DNA of 64,000 nt from Bog-756 sp963713625 (GTDB lineage Bacteria; Actinomycetota; Acidimicrobiia; Acidimicrobiales; RAAP-2): positions 310,001 through 374,000 of the forward strand of contig CAVQMN010000005.1 in the NCBI GenBank assembly GCA_963713625.1, read 5' to 3'. A program made the position numbers and the translations under genes. Below are positions 51,143 through 62,740 of this stretch, one piece after another; positions within the stretch are counted from its first letter, which is position 1; each line of letters begins with the position of its first letter. The notes under the pieces are model-generated. The model was not told the origin of the DNA and searched no databases. It was given only the letters and a program-made list of their open reading frames with translations.

Positions 51143-51691
51143 ATGACTTTTGCCACCAGTAACTTCCTGGTCCCCAACGGGACGTTCATCGTCGTGCTGC
51201 TCGCGTTCCTCGTCGTGCTCGGGGTCATCGGCAAGAAGGTGCTGCCGATCCTGGACAAGATGCTGACCGAGCGCCAGGAGCAGATCCGGGGTGAGCTCGA
51301 GGCGGCCGACAAGGCCAAGGCCGACGCCGAAGAGGCCGACGCCGAGCGCCGGACTGTGCTGGAGCAGGCCCGGGTGCAGGCCCGCGAGATCGTGTCCCAG
51401 GCCAACACCACCCGTGACCAGCTCCTGGTCAGCGCCGAGGCCCGGGCCCAGGAGGCGGCCGACCGCATCATGCAGTCCGCCGACGCCGAGGTGGCCATCG
51501 CCCGCCAGGCCGCGGTGGAAGAGGTGACCGCCCGGGTCGGAGAGATCGTGCTGGCCGCCGCCGAGCGGGTCATCGGTCGGGAGATCCAGGCCGCCGACCA
51601 TCAGGACCTGATCGACGAGGCCATCGCCGCCGTCCGGGCCGAGAGCACCACCGGCGCCGCCGCGGCCGGTGCCGCCGGGAGCGGTCGGTGA
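51143..51691 (+). CDS. atpF: ATP synthase Fo subunit b
   Basis: A 182-residue stator subunit: a membrane helix (~10-32) and a long charged coiled coil (ERQEQIRGELEAADKAKADAEEADAERR and onwards). ATG 51143 is preferred over one at 51134 because AAGGA is then properly spaced. It is not fused to delta as in mycobacteria; the stop overlaps the delta start (GTGA). Confidence 0.93.
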   Translation: MTFATSNFLVPNGTFIVVLLAFLVVLGVIGKKVLPILDKMLTERQEQIRGELEAADKAKADAEEADAERRTVLEQARVQAREIVSQANTTRDQLLVSAEARAQEAADRIMQSADAEVAIARQAAVEEVTARVGEIVLAAAERVIGREIQAADHQDLIDEAIAAVRAESTTGAAAAGAAGSGR

Positions 51692-52624
51692 ACCCAGCCC
51701 TCCAGGGCTATCTGGCCGCCATGGAAGAGTCGCTGGCCGAGGCCGGTGCGCTCCACCAGGCAGGTGAGGAGCTGCATGCCGTGGCCGATCTGGTCGACGG
51801 CAGCAATGAGCTCACCCTGGCCATCGACGACGGCTCGGTGCCGGCGTCGTCGCGGCGCGCCGTGCTCGACGACCTGCTGGAGGGCAAGGTCCGAGCGGAG
51901 GTGCGCAACCTCATCCACCAGGCAATCACCGTGGTGCCAGCCCCCGAGCTCACCGCATCGTTCCACTGGCTGGCGGCCCGGGTCACGACCGCCGCCGAAC
52001 GGGGACCGGCGACGGCCCACGAGCCCGACGACGAGTCGGTGCTCGGACGGCTGGGCTCGCGCAACCGGGTGTCCGGCTACGCCGCCGCCGTATTCGAGGG
52101 CGTGACCACCGCCGAGCTCGAAGAGATCGAGGACCAGCTGTTCCGTTTCGCCCGCACCGTCGAGAGCAACCGGCCCCTGCGCAGCGCGCTGGGCGACCGC
52201 GACCTTCCGGTGACCGTCCGCCAGCAGGTGATCGCCGACCTGTTCGGGGACAAGGTGCTGCCGGCCACGGGGCGGCTGGCCGCCTACGCCGTCCGGGGCG
52301 GCCGGGCCCGTGACATCGTCCCCACCCTCGACGCGCTGGTCGAGGACGCGGCTCGGGCCCGTGGCTGGCGGGTGGCCCGGGTGCACTCGGCGGGTCAGGT
52401 CGACGAGGCCCATCGCCAGAGCCTGAGCGAGGCCCTGGGCCGGCTGACCGGGGGGCCCGTGGAGTTGCAGGTGACCATCGACCCCGAGCTGCTCGGCGGT
52501 GTGGTCCTCGAGGTCGGCGACCTGCTGGTGGACGGCAGTACCCGCCACCGTTTGAACGAATTGCGAGAACACCTCCTCGAATCCGAGGCGGCCTACCGAG
52601 TTCCTGAGGGAAGGGAAGCAACCG

Positions 52625-52632
<8 letters not shown>
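51688..52632 (+). CDS. atpH: ATP synthase F1 subunit delta with duplicated N-terminal domain
   Basis: A 314-residue subunit, compared with about 180 in E. coli. The first ~100 residues (AVADLVDGSNELTLAIDDGS, RAVLDDLLEGKVRAEVRNL) resemble a second copy of the helical N-terminal domain, present again at ~118-215 (RPLRSALGDRDLPVTVRQQV, IADLFGDKV). The C-terminal domain has ELLGGVVLEVGDLLVDGS. Long delta subunits occur in Streptomyces and relatives. It overlaps atpA by 8 bp. Confidence 0.9.
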
Positions 52633-54148
<1,516 letters not shown>

Positions 54149-54150
54149 GT

Positions 54151-55116
54151 ATGGCCGGCGGTCAGGAACGCATCCTCCGTCGACGGATCAAGAGCATCCA
54201 GTCGACGAAGAAGATCACCAAGGCGATGGAGCTCATCGCCGCTTCCCAGATCGTGCGCGCCCAGGGGCGGATCGCCGCGGCCCGGCCCTACCAGCAGGGC
54301 ATGGCCCGCATCGTGTTGGAGACGGCACTGGGCGACTCGGTCGCCGCCGGGAGACTGCTCGGCACCCCTGAGACCATCAACAAGGTTGCGGTCCTGACCG
54401 TGGTGGCCGACCGCGGGCTGTGCGGGGCCTACAACACATCGGTGCTGCGGGCCACCGAGCGGCTGATCGGTGGCGGTGCATCGGCCGGCGTCGACTACCG
54501 GCTCTACACAGTGGGTAAGAAGGCCCAGGGCTACTTCCGGTTCCGCGGCCAGGAGGTGGAGCGATCCTTCACCGGCATCTCCGAGCGACCGACGTTCGCC
54601 GATGCCCGAGACGTGGCTGCCGCCGTTCTCACCCCCTTCATCGATGGCGAGGTCGACCAGGTGGTGGTGGTCTCCACCCGCTTCCTGACGGCGGGCTCCC
54701 AGCGGGTGGAGGTGCGCCAGCTGCTTCCGTTGATCGATCCCCGGGAGTCGGCCGAGGACGACGAGGCCCACGAGGCCCACGAGGCCCGCGAGGCTCATCA
54801 GGGGCCGCTGGGCTACACCGAGTTCGAGCCCGACGCCGCCATCCTCCTCCAGACACTGGCCCCGCGTGCCGCGGAGACCGAGATCTTCGGCGCCCTGCTC
54901 GAGGCCTCGGCCTCGGAGGTCACTGCCCGACAGCGGGCCATGGCCGCCGCCACCGACAACGCCGGCGAACTCATCAAGAAGTACTCGCGGATCATGAACC
55001 GGGCCCGCCAGGACACCATCACCACCGAAATCATGGAGATCGTCGGCGGCGCCGAGGCCCTTCGGGCCGGTGCCGATGACGACGAGGGCGGCCTGATCAT
55101 CGAGGCCCGGGTCTGA
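54151..55116 (+). CDS. atpG: ATP synthase F1 subunit gamma
   Basis: A 321-residue rotor shaft. ILRRRIKSIQSTKKITKAMELIAASQI and the C-terminal ATDNAGELIKKYSRIMNRARQ helices are typical. A loop near residue 190-220 is enlarged by an acidic run with EAHEAHEAREAH, from a 9-bp tandem repeat; mycobacterial gamma has a regulatory loop insertion in this part of the protein, so it may matter for latency. Confidence 0.95.
   Translation: MAGGQERILRRRIKSIQSTKKITKAMELIAASQIVRAQGRIAAARPYQQGMARIVLETALGDSVAAGRLLGTPETINKVAVLTVVADRGLCGAYNTSVLRATERLIGGGASAGVDYRLYTVGKKAQGYFRFRGQEVERSFTGISERPTFADARDVAAAVLTPFIDGEVDQVVVVSTRFLTAGSQRVEVRQLLPLIDPRESAEDDEAHEAHEAREAHQGPLGYTEFEPDAAILLQTLAPRAAETEIFGALLEASASEVTARQRAMAAATDNAGELIKKYSRIMNRARQDTITTEIMEIVGGAEALRAGADDDEGGLIIEARV
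54763..54798 (+). repeat. 9-bp tandem repeat in atpG (four copies)
   Basis: GAGGCCCAC twice, then GAGGCCCGC and GAGGCTCAT, in frame. Confidence 0.85.
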
Positions 55117-55215
55117 TCCCGTGTCCATCGCATCGACCGGCCCGACCACCGCCCGCCCCGTCTGTGCGGGACGACATCACGTTGCCACTGACCAAGCCAA
55201 GGGAGCCCGACGCTC

Positions 55216-56661
<1,446 letters not shown>

Positions 56662-56679
56662 GCGGGGCGAGGACACATC

Positions 56680-57204
56680 ATGGCTGACGAGAACCTGTTC
56701 GCCATCGAACTGGTCACCCCCGAGCGCATCCTGATCACCGGCACGGCCACCGAGGTGATCTTGCGCACCCAGGAGGGTGACATCACCTTCCTGCCCGGGC
56801 ACACCCCTCTGGTGGGCACCATCGAGCCCGGGGTCGTGCGGGTGGTCCGGGAGGGCGGCGAGGTCGAACGGGTGGCCGCCCACGGCGGATTCGTGCAGGT
56901 CGAACAGGTCGAGTCTGACGACGATGCTGCCGGCCCGGCCGGTCGCCGGACCCGGGTCACCATGCTCGTCGGTGTGGCGGAGGCGGCCGAGGAGATCGAC
57001 CTCGACCGGGCCCGGGTGGCCCTGGAAGGAGCCGAGGCGCGGGTGGCCGAGCTGGGGGGTGCGGGCAGTCGGAGCGGAGCAGGATCGGCGGAGGGGGACG
57101 AACCCGACCACGAGCTGGCCGAGGCCGAAGCCGCCGTGCTCCGGGCCCAGGTCCGTATCGAGGCCACCGACGTGTCTACCGGAGTGGTGTCGACGCCGAC
57201 CTGA
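56680..57204 (+). CDS. atpC: ATP synthase F1 subunit epsilon, extended
   Basis: A 174-residue subunit. The N-terminal beta domain is standard (FAIELVTPERILITGTATEVI, TFLPGHTPLVGTIEPG). The C-terminal helical part, starting near EEIDLDRARVALEGAEAR, is split by a Gly/Ser-rich insert (GAGSRSGAGSAEGDE), giving about 40 more residues than usual. Last gene of the atp operon. Confidence 0.92.
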   Translation: MADENLFAIELVTPERILITGTATEVILRTQEGDITFLPGHTPLVGTIEPGVVRVVREGGEVERVAAHGGFVQVEQVESDDDAAGPAGRRTRVTMLVGVAEAAEEIDLDRARVALEGAEARVAELGGAGSRSGAGSAEGDEPDHELAEAEAAVLRAQVRIEATDVSTGVVSTPT

Positions 57205-57306
57205 TCGCCGGCCGGATCAGCACCGGGGACACCGCCGAGCGCTGACCCGGTGCGGGGTGCCGGGGTGCCGGGCGAAAGCGGACCGACGTTCGAGTGTCGT
57301 TTCCGA

Positions 57307-58302
57307 TCAGCCGAATTCGATGGCGCTGTACTCGGCCAGCTTGTGGAGCGGGTGCTTGGCATAGATGAGCCGCACCGTGCCGGACTTCGACCGCATGACC
57401 AGCGACTGGGTGGTGGCGCCGAACTCGTCGTAGCGCACCCCATGGAGCAGTTCACCGTCGGTGATACCGGTGGCGGCGAAGAAGCAGTTGTCCCCTTGGA
57501 CCAGGTCATCGGTGGTGAGGACGGCGTCGAGGTTGTAGCCGGCGGCGAGGGCGGCCTGGCGCTCGCCTTCGTCGCGCGGCCAGAGGCGCCCTTGGATCTC
57601 GCCGCCCATCGACTTGAGGGCCGCCGCCGCGATCACTCCTTCCGGCGTTCCGCCGATGCCGACCAGCAGGTCGACCCCGGTGTCAGGCCAGGCGGTGGCG
57701 ATGGCACCGGCCACATCACCGTCGGTGATGAGACGGATCCGGGCGCCGGTGGCCCGCACCTTGGCGATGATCTCCTCGTGGCGGGGCCGGTCGAGAATGA
57801 CCACGGTCAGGGCCCTCACGCTGGTCCCCTTGGCTTTGGCCACCGCCTCCAGGTTCTCCTCGATGGGCTTGGCGATATCGATGCAGCCGACAGCGCGGGG
57901 ACCGACGGCCAGCTTCTCCATGTAGACGCACGGCCCCGGGTCGAACATCGTCCCCTGCTCGGAGACGGCGATCACCGCCAGCGCACCGCCCCGACCGAGA
58001 GCCGTCGGGGTGGTGCCGTCGATGGGGTCAACGGCGATGTCGGCCTTGGGCGGGGTGCCGTCCCCGATTCGCTCGCCGTTGTAGAGCATGGGGGCGTTGT
58101 CCTTCTCGCCCTCGCCGATGACCACCACTCCGTCCATGGCGATGGAGGAGAGGACGATCCGCATGGCGCTCACCGCGGCGCCGTCGGCACCCTCTTTGTC
58201 GCCCCGGCCCATCCACCGTGACGCAGCCAGGGCGGCTGCTTCGGTCACCCGCACCAGCTCCATGGCCAAATTCCGATCCGGTGCCTGCGTTTCGATGGTC
58301 AC
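57307..58302 (-). CDS. glpX: Fructose-1,6-bisphosphatase class II (GlpX)
   Basis: A 331-residue metal-dependent phosphatase of gluconeogenesis, class II as in mycobacteria. VIGEGEKDNAPMLYNGE and AVDPIDGTTPTALGRGG are the metal-binding motifs; GDVAGAIATAWP and GIGGTPEGVIAAAALK complete the fold. The GTG at 58302 is eight bases after a TATCGT -10 box. Divergent from murA. Confidence 0.95.
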   Translation of the reverse strand: MTIETQAPDRNLAMELVRVTEAAALAASRWMGRGDKEGADGAAVSAMRIVLSSIAMDGVVVIGEGEKDNAPMLYNGERIGDGTPPKADIAVDPIDGTTPTALGRGGALAVIAVSEQGTMFDPGPCVYMEKLAVGPRAVGCIDIAKPIEENLEAVAKAKGTSVRALTVVILDRPRHEEIIAKVRATGARIRLITDGDVAGAIATAWPDTGVDLLVGIGGTPEGVIAAAALKSMGGEIQGRLWPRDEGERQAALAAGYNLDAVLTTDDLVQGDNCFFAATGITDGELLHGVRYDEFGATTQSLVMRSKSGTVRLIYAKHPLHKLAEYSAIEFG

Positions 58303-58310
58303 GGACCATG

Positions 58311-58316
58311 ACGATA
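58311..58316 (-). promoter_or_regulatory. -10 box (TATCGT) of glpX
   Basis: TATCGT on the minus strand, eight bases before the GTG at 58302. Confidence 0.4.
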
Positions 58317-58532
58317 GTGGCTGGCGGGAGGGTGATTCGGCTGGGGGCGGCGCCGAGCACCGCCGGAAGCCGTTCGGCGGCCTACCGGACGACCGGAAAG
58401 AGCCGGATCCTGCCGGGAAGGCCCCGGCAGCGGGCCCGGGGCGGTGTTCTCCGCCCGGGTCGGACCGGGAGCACCGTGGAACTGACCACCATGGAAACGG
58501 CCACCATCGAAGAGGTGGTGGTCCCGGCAGGC

Positions 58533-58538
58533 CATACT
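58533..58538 (+). promoter_or_regulatory. -10 box (CATACT) of leaderless murA
   Basis: CATACT, then six bases, then the murA GTG at 58545; no ribosome site is present. Confidence 0.4.
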
Positions 58539-58544
58539 GGCCGG

Positions 58545-59825
58545 GTGAATCGGTTCGTCGTGACATCAAACGGCCCGCTGTCGGGGACCGTCCGGGCCGG
58601 CGGGGCCAAGAATTCGGTCCTGAAGCTCATGGCCGCCTGCCTGTTGGCCGAAGGTCGCCACGTCCTGACCAACGTCCCCCGGATCACCGACGTCGACATC
58701 ATGGGCGAGCTGCTGGGCGCCATGGGGGTCGATGTCCGCCGCGGCGAGACGCCCGACCAGCTGGTGGTGACCACCCCGGCCGATGTGGTCCCCGAGGCGC
58801 CCTATGAGCTGGTGGAGAAGATGCGGGCCTCGGTGGTGGTCCTCGGCCCCCTCCTGAGCCGCTGCGGGTGGGCCAAGGTCTCGCTGCCGGGCGGAGACGA
58901 CTTCGGGCCCCGGCCCATCGACATGCACCTGCGTGCCCTCGAGGCGATGGGCGCTTCGTTCGAGTCTGCCCACGGCTACGTCGAGGCCCGGGTGGAGTCG
59001 ACGGTGGCGTCGGTGCCTCGCCTGATCGGGAACCGCGTGGTCCTCGAGTACCCCAGCCACACCGGTACCGACAACGTGCTCATGGCCGCCGTGTTGGCCA
59101 AGGGGACCACCGTCATCGAGAATGCAGCCCGCGAGCCCGAGGTCCGTGATCTGGCTGAGTTCCTCAATGCCATGGGGGCGAACATCACCGGCGCGGGCAC
59201 ATCGCGGATCGAAGTCGAAGGGGTCGACGAGCTCCACCCCGCCACCCACGCCGTCATCCCCGACCGGTTGGTGGTGGCGACATTTCTCGTCGCCGCCGGA
59301 CTGGCCGGTGGCGAGGTGGTGGTCGAAGACGGCCGCCCCGACCATATGGACATGCTCATCCGCAAACTGGGCGCCGCCGGCATCGACATCACCCAGGGCC
59401 CCGACGGGTTGCGGGCGGCCAGGAACCCGGCCGACCGGTTGCAGTCGGTGGACGTGGCCACCTTGCCCTATCCGGGATTCGCCACCGACTACAAGCCGCT
59501 GCTGGTGACGTTGCTCACCGTGGCCGAGGGCGTGGGCATCGTGACCGAAAACCTGTTCTTCGGCCGGTTCCGCTACGTCGAGGAGCTCCGCCGCATGGGC
59601 GCCGACATCCGCACCGAGGGCCATCACGCCGTCGTCCGGGGGGTCGAGCGTCTGTCCGGCGCGCCCGTCCGGGCCTTCGACGTCCGGGCCGGTGCCGCCC
59701 TGGTGCTGGCCGGACTGGTGGCCGAAGGGGAGACCGTGATCACCGACGCCCACCACGTCGACCGCGGCTACGAGGATCTGGACGGGAAACTGGCCGCGCT
59801 CGGAGCCCACGTCTCCCGAGCCTGA
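58545..59825 (+). CDS. murA: UDP-N-acetylglucosamine 1-carboxyvinyltransferase, Asp-type
   Basis: A 426-residue enzyme that adds enolpyruvate to UDP-GlcNAc, the first committed step of peptidoglycan synthesis. The GTG at 58545 gives the usual length and lies six bases after a -10 box. Lys22-Asn23 in GGAKNSVLKLM and the C-terminal DVRAGAALVLAGLVAEG are conserved. In the active-site loop the usual GGC is GGDD (Asp118 at the Cys115 position of E. coli), as in Mycobacterium tuberculosis, so the enzyme should resist fosfomycin. Confidence 0.96.
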   Translation: MNRFVVTSNGPLSGTVRAGGAKNSVLKLMAACLLAEGRHVLTNVPRITDVDIMGELLGAMGVDVRRGETPDQLVVTTPADVVPEAPYELVEKMRASVVVLGPLLSRCGWAKVSLPGGDDFGPRPIDMHLRALEAMGASFESAHGYVEARVESTVASVPRLIGNRVVLEYPSHTGTDNVLMAAVLAKGTTVIENAAREPEVRDLAEFLNAMGANITGAGTSRIEVEGVDELHPATHAVIPDRLVVATFLVAAGLAGGEVVVEDGRPDHMDMLIRKLGAAGIDITQGPDGLRAARNPADRLQSVDVATLPYPGFATDYKPLLVTLLTVAEGVGIVTENLFFGRFRYVEELRRMGADIRTEGHHAVVRGVERLSGAPVRAFDVRAGAALVLAGLVAEGETVITDAHHVDRGYEDLDGKLAALGAHVSRA

Positions 59826-59842
59826 GGACCGCTCCTCCCGTC

Positions 59843-59848
59843 TACGCT
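59843..59848 (+). promoter_or_regulatory. Possible -10 box (TACGCT) of meaB
   Basis: TACGCT is nine bases before the meaB ATG, in the 32-bp gap after murA, and would give a nearly leaderless message. Confidence 0.35.
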
Positions 59849-59857
59849 CGTCACTCC

Positions 59858-60883
59858 ATGCCCGTCTCCCGCGACTCCGACCCCTCGACGCTGTTCGAGC
59901 AGGCCCGCAACGGCAGTCGCGTGGCCCTGGCCCGGCTGCTATCTCTGGTGGAGCGCGGAGGTGAAGGCGCACGGGCGGTGTCCGCGGTGGCCTACACCTC
60001 CCCGGGTCAGGCGTATACGTTGGGGATCACCGGTGCACCCGGGGCCGGGAAGTCGACCCTCACCGATCGACTGATCGCCGTGGCCCGGTTGCACAGCCTC
60101 GAGGACACAACTGACGGCGGAGCCTCCACCGGCGGTGAGGTGGGCGTCCTGGCCATCGATCCCTCGTCCCCGTTTTCCGGAGGGGCCATCCTCGGCGATC
60201 GGGTCCGCATGCAGAGCCACGCCCTCGACGACGGGGTGTTCATCCGGTCGATGGCCACCCGGGGCCACCTCGGCGGCCTGTCGGTGGCCGTGCCCGACGC
60301 GGTCCGGGTGCTCTCGGCAGTGGGGATGCCGGTGGTCATGGTGGAGACGGTGGGGGTGGGCCAGCAGGAGGTCGAGGTGGCGGCGGCGACCGACACCACG
60401 GTGGTGGTGGTCAATCCCGGATGGGGAGACGCCATCCAGGCCAACAAGGCCGGGCTGCTGGAGATCGCCGACCTGTTCGTCATCAACAAGGCCGACCGTC
60501 CCGGGGCGCGCGAGACCCGACGGGACCTCGAGTCCATGCTCGAGCTCACCCCCTTCGACGATGGCGGGTGGCGCCCCCCGATCGTCGAGACGGTGGCCAC
60601 CAGCGGCGTCGGCGTGGAGGACCTGTGGGACGCCATCGGCGCTCACCGCCAGCACCAGATCGACACCGGCCTCCTCGCCGCCGGCCGGCGCCGGCGGCTG
60701 CTGGGCGAGTTCGACCAGATTCTCGTCCTCAGGGTGAGGCAGCAGATCGAGGACGGCCTGGCCGCCGACCGGTTCGCCGACATCACCGAGGCCATGGTGG
60801 CCGGCGATCTCGATCCCTACCAGGCCGTCGACCGGGTTCTGGCCGCCATCACACCGGACCGCCGACCGGCCACCGACGCTTGA
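59858..60883 (+). CDS. meaB: Methylmalonyl-CoA mutase-associated GTPase MeaB
   Basis: A 341-residue SIMIBI-class GTPase that loads and protects the adenosylcobalamin of methylmalonyl-CoA mutase. Walker A is ITGAPGAGKSTLTD (from residue 57), VLAIDPSSPFSGGAILGDRVRM the Mg/switch region, METVGVGQQEVEVA and NKADRPGA the guanine motif. C-terminal helices serve dimerisation. The mutase genes are not in the window. Confidence 0.93.
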   Translation: MPVSRDSDPSTLFEQARNGSRVALARLLSLVERGGEGARAVSAVAYTSPGQAYTLGITGAPGAGKSTLTDRLIAVARLHSLEDTTDGGASTGGEVGVLAIDPSSPFSGGAILGDRVRMQSHALDDGVFIRSMATRGHLGGLSVAVPDAVRVLSAVGMPVVMVETVGVGQQEVEVAAATDTTVVVVNPGWGDAIQANKAGLLEIADLFVINKADRPGARETRRDLESMLELTPFDDGGWRPPIVETVATSGVGVEDLWDAIGAHRQHQIDTGLLAAGRRRRLLGEFDQILVLRVRQQIEDGLAADRFADITEAMVAGDLDPYQAVDRVLAAITPDRRPATDA

Positions 60884-60912
60884 CATCTCACTCCGTCTCA
60901 GGGGCGCTCGGG

Positions 60913-60918
60913 TAGCGT
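60913..60918 (+). promoter_or_regulatory. -10 box (TAGCGT) of leaderless GH13 gene
   Basis: TAGCGT is six bases before the GTG at 60925. Confidence 0.5.
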
Positions 60919-60924
60919 GCGGTC

Positions 60925-62679
60925 GTGACCGTGGACTCCAACCCCGGGCTCTCCAACGGGCCGATACCGATACCGCCGCTGGCCGGGCTACCAGATGTGG
61001 TCCGCGTCCACCGTGAGCCGGCGGCACCTCCGTCCGAAGATCCGCTCTGGTTCCAGCGGGCCATCTTCTATGAGGTCTTCATCAGGGGTTTCTTCGACGG
61101 CAACAACGATGGGGTCGGGGACATCCCCGGGCTCATCGCCAAGCTCGACTACCTCCAGTGGTTGGGGGTCGACTGCCTCTGGCTGCTGCCCTTCTACCCG
61201 TCGCCGCTTCGCGACGGCGGGTACGACATCAGCGACTTCAACTCGGTGCATCCCGAGAGCGGCACCGTCGATGACCTTCGGCGGCTGCTCGACGAGGCTC
61301 ACGCCCGTGGCATCCGGGTCATCGCCGACCTGGTCATGAACCACACCAGCGACCAACACCCCTGGTTCATCGAGTCGAGGCAGAGTGCCGACAACCCCAA
61401 GGCGGACTGGTACGTCTGGAACGACGACGATCAACGGTGGCCCGAGGCCCGGGTCGTCTTCGTCGATGTGGAGCGGTCGAACTGGTCGTATGACCCGCAG
61501 CGCAACCAGTACTACTGGCACCGCTTCTACTCCCACCAGCCCGACCTCAACTACGACAACCCCGAGGTGGCCGAGGCCATGCTCGACGTCGTGCGGTTCT
61601 GGCTCGATCTGGGTCTCGACGGATTCCGGCTGGATGCCGTCCCCTTCCTCTACCAGAGGGACGGGACGGCGGGGGAGAATCTGCCCGAGACCCACGCCTT
61701 CATCCGCCGGATCCGGGCCGAGCTGGACCAGAACTACCCGGGCCGGATCCTGCTGGCCGAAGCCAACGGCTGGCCGTCCGACGTGGCCGAGTACTTCGGG
61801 GACGACGACGAGTGCCACCTCTGCTTCAACTTCCCCCTCATGCCCCGGCTGTTCATGGCCGTCCGCCGCGAGCAGAGCTATCCGATCACCGAAATCCTGG
61901 CCCACACCCCGGAGCCCCCGGGCAGCGCCCAGTGGGCCATCTTCTTGCGCAACCACGACGAGCTGACCCTGGAGATGGTCAGCGAGGAGGAGCGCGACTA
62001 CCTCTTCGCCGAGTACGCCAAGGACCCACGGATGAAGCGCCATATGGGAATCGGCCGCCGCCTCGCCCCGTTGCTCGACCGTGACCGCCGCCTGTCCGAA
62101 TTGCTCTACTACCTACTCTTCACCCTGCCGGGTAGTCCGGTCCTCTACTACGGGGACGAGATCCAGATGGGTGACAATCTCTATTTGGGCGACCGCGACT
62201 CGGTGCGCACGCCCATGCAGTGGACCCCCGACCGCAACGGCGGATTCAGCCGGGCGGACTTCGCCCAGCTCTACCTGCCGCCGCTGATGGATCCGGTCTA
62301 CGGCTTCACCGCGGTCAACGTCGAGGCCCAACAGCGGAATCCGAGCTCGTTCCTCCACTGGATGCGCCGGATCCTGGCGGTGCGCCGCGAATTCCCCGTC
62401 CTTGGGACGGGCGATCTCGACGTGGTGTCATCGGCCAACCCTTCGGTGCTGGCCTTCGTGCGATCGGCACCGGCCCGGCCTGACCGCGGACCGGTCAATC
62501 CGGTGCTGTGCGTGCACAACCTGAGCCGGCTGGCCCAGCCGGCCGAGCTGCATATCGAGGGTTGGGCCGGGCGCCAGCCCATCGAGCTGCTCGGGCGGGT
62601 GGCCTTCCCTCTCATCGGCACGGATCCCTATCCGGTGACCGTGGCCTCCTACGGTTCGATCTGCTTCGAACTGGCCTGA
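60925..62679 (+). CDS. treS: GH13 alpha-amylase-family enzyme, trehalose synthase (TreS)-like
   Basis: A 584-residue glycoside hydrolase 13 enzyme. After a ~40-residue start, FYEVFIRGFFDGNNDGVGDIPGL begins the barrel. The nucleophile Asp237 (DGFRLDAVPF), acid Glu279 (LLAEANGWP) and Asp345 (RNHDELTLE) are all present. The text RHMGIGRRLAPLLDRDRR, GDNLYLGDRDSVRTPMQWTPDRNGGFS is the trehalose synthase type, which interconverts maltose and trehalose. No maltokinase is fused. The C-terminal beta domain is short. Alpha-glucosidase is the alternative. Confidence 0.88.
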   Translation: MTVDSNPGLSNGPIPIPPLAGLPDVVRVHREPAAPPSEDPLWFQRAIFYEVFIRGFFDGNNDGVGDIPGLIAKLDYLQWLGVDCLWLLPFYPSPLRDGGYDISDFNSVHPESGTVDDLRRLLDEAHARGIRVIADLVMNHTSDQHPWFIESRQSADNPKADWYVWNDDDQRWPEARVVFVDVERSNWSYDPQRNQYYWHRFYSHQPDLNYDNPEVAEAMLDVVRFWLDLGLDGFRLDAVPFLYQRDGTAGENLPETHAFIRRIRAELDQNYPGRILLAEANGWPSDVAEYFGDDDECHLCFNFPLMPRLFMAVRREQSYPITEILAHTPEPPGSAQWAIFLRNHDELTLEMVSEEERDYLFAEYAKDPRMKRHMGIGRRLAPLLDRDRRLSELLYYLLFTLPGSPVLYYGDEIQMGDNLYLGDRDSVRTPMQWTPDRNGGFSRADFAQLYLPPLMDPVYGFTAVNVEAQQRNPSSFLHWMRRILAVRREFPVLGTGDLDVVSSANPSVLAFVRSAPARPDRGPVNPVLCVHNLSRLAQPAELHIEGWAGRQPIELLGRVAFPLIGTDPYPVTVASYGSICFELA

Positions 62680-62740
62680 ACCCAAAGCCCCCGGCCCTGA
62701 CCCAGCCGGCCCTGTTTCGGGCGGCCTGCCGCGCTGATCG

